From a virus: a stretch of DNA of 29,814 bases. Made by a program: the position numbers and the translations under genes. Positions 27,026 to 29,814 of the stretch are shown here, in pieces (position 1 is the first letter of the stretch; each line of letters begins with the position of its first letter). Below the pieces are notes generated by a model, which did no database searches, had not been told where the DNA came from, and saw only the letters and a program-made list of their open reading frames with translations. The stretch is taken from IMG/VR virus record IMGVR_UViG_3300031566_000259, positions 1 to 29,814 of that record, one strand, 5' to 3'.

Positions 27026-28294
27026 TTAGTCGTTATTAATAAATTCACGTATGTTGTCAGTAACCTCATCTAGTATCAAGTATCTTCTAAATGACTTGGC
27101 ATACTCGTAAATAGAGTCTACCTTGTTGGTGTCCCCACCATACATCTTGTCAACTATAGGCCTAACCATTACTAGGAAATCATCTAAAGGCTTGGGGTCT
27201 TGGAAGGTGTAGTGCATGATGTTATACATCAAGTCGTACCTTAGCTTGAGCTGCTTGGTGCAGGTTACCCTAGATGGTATACGTAGCTCTACCCTGTTAC
27301 CCTTTACATTTACAGGTGAGTACTTTGTGTTGTCCTGTTTCTTAATGCCCTTATTACTGCTGCAATAGCTACGCTTTAGTCTGTGTCTGTACAGCGCGTA
27401 TATCAATGATAGTCTTGGCTTTAATTGATTGACTATGTCATAGCCATCTAGTATAAGGCTAGTAGAGTCTTGCTTCATAGATATAGTTATATGACCACCA
27501 CAGTTAATATCTGAAGGGCTGTCAATAATATGTGATGCTTCGTCAATCATATCAAACACCTGCTTCCTATACTTACTACCAACAGGAGACAGTGGTAGTA
27601 TATTGGTAACAGCTTCAACACCACAACTGCTGTCTGTCTCTGCACCTGCAAACAAATAATACTCACCAAACTCATCACCCTGTTCGTCAGATACAGTACC
27701 ATCAGGCATCTCAAACTTAGTCTTCTCTATCTCAAAACCTACACTGAAACGACTTTTCTGATACCCATAGTTGAGGTCCTCTGGGTCCTTGTTAGAATGA
27801 TATGAGCCTATGCAGCCCTCTTTGTTACAATTCGCAAGGTCTTCATCATAATAATATTCACCTTCGTTATCACAATAGTGAGCATCGTCTTCCTCAACAT
27901 AGTCGTCAATGTCTTCACAGTATACAGCCTGGTCTTCATGTAGCCAGTGTTCTGATGCTCTACCATACTCTATCCACCTGTAGTTATCAGAGTTGCAGAA
28001 GTTTTCCTCTGCTCCATGCACACCGCAGTAAGACTCAGTCATCTGCATCTCATCAGAGTATGTGATTTCTTCTACAGCACACCAAACAGTGTCCTCTATA
28101 GGCCTGTAGTCATCCGTGTCCTCACAATGCACAAACTCATCACACATCATGTCGTTCGTTACATGGTCCTCTTCTCCATTAACAAACACAATCTCTGCGT
28201 CTTCTTTTAAAATAAATTCTGACTGATAGTTAGACCACACACAATCCTCTGAGCTGTGTGTCTCTCCATCAATAACATGAAAATCTTTTTCCAT
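27026..28294 (-). CDS. Phage amidoligase with N-terminal acidic Cys repeats
   Basis: 422 aa. Residues 180-360 carry the pattern of the COOH-NH2 ligase (amidoligase, glutamine-synthetase-like fold): GFEIE (186-190), AETDSSCG-x-E (218-227), INCGGHITIS (263-272), RHRLKRSYC (303-311) and NRVELRIPSR (333-342), as expected for metal, nucleotide and substrate contacts. Such enzymes form amide bonds using ATP, and in phages they occur with class II amidotransferase and GGCT/AIG2 proteins, as here. Residues 50-162 are unusual: repeats of C-E-D-x-D-D-Y, with Cys about every 15 residues (C58/C72, C126/C141/C156, C161) in a very acidic context, probably metal-binding. Substrate unknown. Confidence 0.82.
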   Translation of the reverse strand: MEKDFHVIDGETHSSEDCVWSNYQSEFILKEDAEIVFVNGEEDHVTNDMMCDEFVHCEDTDDYRPIEDTVWCAVEEITYSDEMQMTESYCGVHGAEENFCNSDNYRWIEYGRASEHWLHEDQAVYCEDIDDYVEEDDAHYCDNEGEYYYDEDLANCNKEGCIGSYHSNKDPEDLNYGYQKSRFSVGFEIEKTKFEMPDGTVSDEQGDEFGEYYLFAGAETDSSCGVEAVTNILPLSPVGSKYRKQVFDMIDEASHIIDSPSDINCGGHITISMKQDSTSLILDGYDIVNQLKPRLSLIYALYRHRLKRSYCSSNKGIKKQDNTKYSPVNVKGNRVELRIPSRVTCTKQLKLRYDLMYNIMHYTFQDPKPLDDFLVMVRPIVDKMYGGDTNKVDSIYEYAKSFRRYLILDEVTDNIREFINND

Positions 28295-28379
28295 AATAAA
28301 TTAAATTAAATTACGCCTACTATTAAGGGTTTTGGCTTGTCCCTTTATTTTTATGCTTATGGGGTGTGAACAAATTAAC
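28295..28379 (-). promoter_or_regulatory. Leader of the amidoligase gene
   Basis: An 85-bp gap between two co-directional genes. It contains a TTCACACCCCATAA copy (28370 to 28357, one extra C), just after the stop of the upstream gene, and A/T-rich DNA with AATTTAATTTAATTTATT directly before the start. A weak 5-bp inverted repeat (AAGGG/CCCTT, 28326-28347 region) is present. It is the only sizeable non-coding segment before the amidoligase operon. Confidence 0.4.
28357..28370 (-). repeat. Intergenic motif copy 4 (TTCACACCCCATAA)
   Basis: Consensus with one extra C. It lies 9 bp after the stop of the 95-aa gene and 62 bp before the amidoligase start. Confidence 0.85.
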
Positions 28380-28667
28380 TTATTCGTCCCATGTAGTCCA
28401 CAGATGTGTCTCTGTATCATATGATAACTCAACAAGTTCATCGTCTGTTAGGTCACACACCTTCATGTCTTCCTCTATCTCTTGCTCGCTCCAATCAAAC
28501 GACCTTAGCACCTTCACTAGGTCCTCTTCTTTAGCTATATATCTACCATCAAATAGTAGGAAACCTTCCCACATTCCCTCTCCAGTTATGTCGCACGTTC
28601 TTGGTGCAGGCTTATCCCAACCCCTGTAACTATGCTCTTGGCTTACTATAAAATCATCGTAACTCAT
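28380..28667 (-). CDS. 95-aa acidic phage protein with CDITGEGMWEG motif
   Basis: The segment RTCDITGEGMWEGFLLFDGRYI (about 23-44; the first 20 residues are the key block) recalls a motif C-x-x-T-G-E-G-M-x-E-G shared by hypothetical proteins of many phages and mobile elements. The C-terminal part is strongly acidic and Trp-rich (FDWSEQEIEEDM, ETHLWTTWDE). It is encoded immediately before the amidoligase and may belong to the same unit, but its role is unknown. Confidence 0.75.
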   Translation of the reverse strand: MSYDDFIVSQEHSYRGWDKPAPRTCDITGEGMWEGFLLFDGRYIAKEEDLVKVLRSFDWSEQEIEEDMKVCDLTDDELVELSYDTETHLWTTWDE

Positions 28668-28679
28668 GTCTCTATTGTA

Positions 28680-28838
28680 TTAATTAATAAATTCTTTTTT
28701 GTAGTACTCCCATGCTTGCTCTTTTGAGTACAACCTATTGCGATACAGTGCGTCTTGTGATGCGTAATACTTCCCTGAGCTATCTCTAACACGAATAACA
28801 TTATCGCTTACAAGCCATTCTTCAAACTCTTTTGTCAT
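28680..28838 (-). CDS. 52-aa small protein, unknown
   Basis: A short frame starting MTKEFEEWLVSDNVIRVRDS and continuing with KYYASQDALYRNRLYSKEQAWEYY, with Tyr-rich and charged features. Its ATG overlaps the stop of the membrane-protein gene by 4 bp and it ends 13 bp before the start of the 95-aa gene. Small, soluble, probably helical; no family is recognised. Confidence 0.65.
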   Translation of the reverse strand: MTKEFEEWLVSDNVIRVRDSSGKYYASQDALYRNRLYSKEQAWEYYKKEFIN

Positions 28839-29008
28839 GCCTGTTCTCTTTTAAGTGTTATTATTAATGCGAATATATTTGCTAGGCATAGTGCCTGGAC
28901 ATATACTATCTGCTCTATCGTAAATCTAGGTATGCCCTCCCATATTAAGAAGCACCATATACTTAATAGAATTACTAGTGTTGCGTACAATACGTTTGCT
29001 GTTTTCAT
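28835..29008 (-). CDS. 57-aa two-helix membrane protein
   Basis: The frame is open up to 29044, but the Met at 29008 is preferred: it starts 4 bp after the upstream stop at 29013 and directly precedes the first hydrophobic helix (VLYATLVILLSIWCFLIW), whereas the longer form adds a basic lead that overlaps the upstream gene. A second hydrophobic helix (VYVQALCLANIFALIITL) follows, ending in a basic KREQA tail. A hairpin membrane protein of unknown role. Confidence 0.65.
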   Translation of the reverse strand: MKTANVLYATLVILLSIWCFLIWEGIPRFTIEQIVYVQALCLANIFALIITLKREQA

Positions 29009-29012
29009 CTGT

Positions 29013-29207
29013 TTAATGTTTAAGCGCCCACGATGCACCTGCACCTAGACTAGTTAGTGTTTCCTTTACTCTATTCCACCATGAGTTTTGTATCTCTAGG
29101 TCTCTGTACTCTTGTTCTGTATACACATTTATTTTTACGTGTATTATATTTTCTATTAATCTTTTGGTCTCCACTATGTGCAGTCCGTTTACAATTCTAT
29201 GTTCCAT
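29013..29207 (-). CDS. 64-aa hypothetical protein
   Basis: The product starts MEHRIVNGLHIVETKRLIEN and ends with a Trp-rich helix (NSWWNRVKETLTSLG) followed by ASWALKH. A mixed alpha/beta protein with no known motif; its last helix may touch a membrane, since Trp and Leu face one side. It overlaps a 27-aa small frame upstream. Confidence 0.6.
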   Translation of the reverse strand: MEHRIVNGLHIVETKRLIENIIHVKINVYTEQEYRDLEIQNSWWNRVKETLTSLGAGASWALKH

Positions 29208-29272
29208 ATCTCTATATTTAAAATGTTTGACAATGATTTTACTTTTGCTATTACTATCTTTAATTCTTCCAT
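29189..29272 (-). CDS. 27-aa possible small peptide
   Basis: A very short frame (MEELKIVIAKVKSLSNIL) that starts directly after a TTCACACCCATAA motif copy and overlaps the start of the 64-aa gene by 19 bp. It would be an amphipathic helix. It may equally be part of the leader. Listed because no other feature explains the gap. Confidence 0.3.
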   Translation of the reverse strand: MEELKIVIAKVKSLSNILNIEIWNIEL

Positions 29273-29273
29273 A

Positions 29274-29286
29274 TTATGGGTGTGAA
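29274..29286 (-). repeat. Intergenic motif copy 5 (TTCACACCCATAA)
   Basis: Exact consensus. Here its last three bases are the stop codon of the 76-aa gene, which shows that the motif is tolerated in coding sequence. Confidence 0.85.
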
Positions 29287-29504
29287 CAATTTAATAAATC
29301 TATCTCTCTCTTGATCCCTTGGCTTACTTTCTTGAACTTGTATATCTGTTTAGCCTCGGTCCAGGAGCAATCATTTTCTTTCATGATGTCTTGCACGACC
29401 TCTGCATACATACTCTTTGATCTTTCAAACTTGTTCTTCTGTTGTTCAATTAACGCATTGAGTTCTCCCACTTGTATGCGTACTACTCTTTTTCGTTTCC
29501 CCAT
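29274..29504 (-). CDS. 76-aa charged helical protein
   Basis: A basic start (MGKRKRVVRIQVGELNALIE) is followed by a long charged helix with heptad-like spacing (QKNKFERSKSMYAEVVQDIM, then WTEAKQIYKFKKVSQGIKRE). The stop TAA is itself part of a TTCACACCCATAA motif copy, so the last codons (NCSHP) are read from the motif. Coiled-coil or nucleic-acid-binding role possible; no family recognised. Confidence 0.65.
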   Translation of the reverse strand: MGKRKRVVRIQVGELNALIEQQKNKFERSKSMYAEVVQDIMKENDCSWTEAKQIYKFKKVSQGIKREIDLLNCSHP

Positions 29505-29510
29505 TTGTTT

Positions 29511-29600
29511 TTACTTATCTGTTATTAAATGTTTTACTATTGTTACTATGCACCCGATTGAAATTACAATCATAAGTACCTCTACTATTTCTTTTATCAT
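29511..29600 (-). CDS. 29-aa single-pass membrane peptide
   Basis: A short frame starting MIKEIVEVLMIVISIGCIVT with one hydrophobic helix and a short basic/polar tail (VKHLITDK). It starts one codon after the stop of the 41-aa gene and ends 6 bp before the 76-aa gene. A gene this small is only supported by spacing and the clear membrane helix. Role unknown. Confidence 0.5.
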   Translation of the reverse strand: MIKEIVEVLMIVISIGCIVTIVKHLITDK

Positions 29601-29726
29601 TTATTGTTCTTTATTTAATTCCTTAAATTCAAAATATCTATGCGCCAGGTATTCTGCCATTTCAAAATCTCCCTTTTCAACTGCTCTTATTACTGCTTTC
29701 TTTAATGCTTGTATGATTTCTTCCAT
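29601..29726 (-). CDS. 41-aa small helical protein
   Basis: A short frame starting MEEIIQALKKAVIRAVEKGD and continuing with FEMAEYLAHRYFEFKELNKEQ, predicted as two amphipathic helices. It is the first gene seen in the leftward block within this window and lies about 50 bp downstream of an inverted repeat with a promoter-like box. Family not recognised. Confidence 0.6.
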   Translation of the reverse strand: MEEIIQALKKAVIRAVEKGDFEMAEYLAHRYFEFKELNKEQ

Positions 29727-29765
29727 TTGTTTAATTGTTTTGATTAGTATTTGTTTTAAATAGAT

Positions 29766-29793
29766 ACGGCACAAAGATCCCTCCTCATGCCGT
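29766..29793 (-). promoter_or_regulatory. Inverted repeat overlapping a promoter-like box
   Basis: ACGGCA (29766-29771) and TGCCGT (29788-29793) form perfect 6-bp arms separated by 16 bp. On the - strand the spacer holds GATCTTTG, one mismatch from the TAnnTTTG -7 consensus, and lies about 46 bp before the first gene of the block. This looks like an operator over a promoter, but the next bases are outside the window, so the -33 element cannot be judged. Confidence 0.35.
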
Positions 29794-29814
29794 TAGTTTA
29801 TTTCTTATGTATTC

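Noticed and set aside
29009-29044. A longer 69-aa form of the two-helix membrane protein
   Set aside because: The extra 12 residues are basic, overlap the upstream gene and come before the natural start next to the first hydrophobic helix.
29164-29763. A 199-aa hydrophobic frame on the + strand
   Set aside because: It is the antisense of five small, tightly packed and coupled - strand genes; its Cys/Ser/Leu/Ile composition is typical of reversed AT-rich coding sequence.
1-29814. tRNA, rRNA, integrase, transposase or insertion sequence
   Set aside because: No cloverleaf, recombinase or terminal inverted repeat was seen by eye; a weak tRNA could be missed.

Overview
This window looks like an internal piece of a double-stranded DNA bacteriophage (or closely related prophage) that infects a member of the Bacteroidota. 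The inference rests on AT-rich DNA, dense coding with ATGA stop/start overlaps, A/T-rich leaders that mostly lack a Shine-Dalgarno sequence, a VirE-N/BT4734-type primase-helicase (a family typical of Bacteroidota elements), and a promoter-like TAnnTTTG box. No host housekeeping gene, tRNA, rRNA, integrase, transposase or CRISPR array was seen. Capsid, portal, terminase and DNA polymerase genes are not in this window.

Layout. Positions 1-10433 (+ strand) hold the end of a virion or ejection gene block: a gene cut by the window edge, a 718-aa protein, and a 2641-aa giant protein that ends in 11-residue tandem repeats. A 68-aa gene appears to be nested out of frame inside the giant gene (6265-6471). 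A strong inverted repeat at 10468-10498 separates this block from everything to its right, which is on the - strand and reads leftward from 29.8 kb to 10.5 kb.

Minus-strand block, in order of transcription. (a) 29.7-22.6 kb: many tiny accessory genes, plus a likely amidoligase and a fused class II glutamine amidotransferase/gamma-glutamylcyclotransferase/zinc-ribbon protein, which together resemble a peptide-ligation or conjugation pathway; then a YubB-like protein, a duplicated gene pair, and a 300-bp structured intergenic region with 19-bp iterons. (b) 22.8-21.1 kb: a small protein, a C5-cytosine DNA methyltransferase and a gp88-family protein, coupled by 4-bp overlaps. (c) 21.0-18.28 kb: a DnaA-domain-IV-like protein, a TM2-like membrane protein, a Sak3/DUF1071 annealing protein, a PD-(D/E)XK exonuclease and an SSB with an acidic tip, closed by a hairpin terminator. 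(d) 18.1-10.5 kb: the primase/SF3 helicase, an SF2 helicase, a second nuclease-like protein, a VRR-NUC nuclease, a second DnaA-domain-IV protein, a metallophosphoesterase and a DUF3310 protein.

Together blocks (c) and (d) form a replication/recombination module: origin binding (two DnaA-like proteins), priming and unwinding, SSB, annealing and resection. Blocks (a) and (b) look like host takeover and DNA or protein modification functions. Most striking are the amidoligase operon, the nested gene, a 13-bp motif found five times just after stop codons, and the 22.8-23.1 kb intergenic region. All family assignments come from reading motifs by eye; no database search was run.
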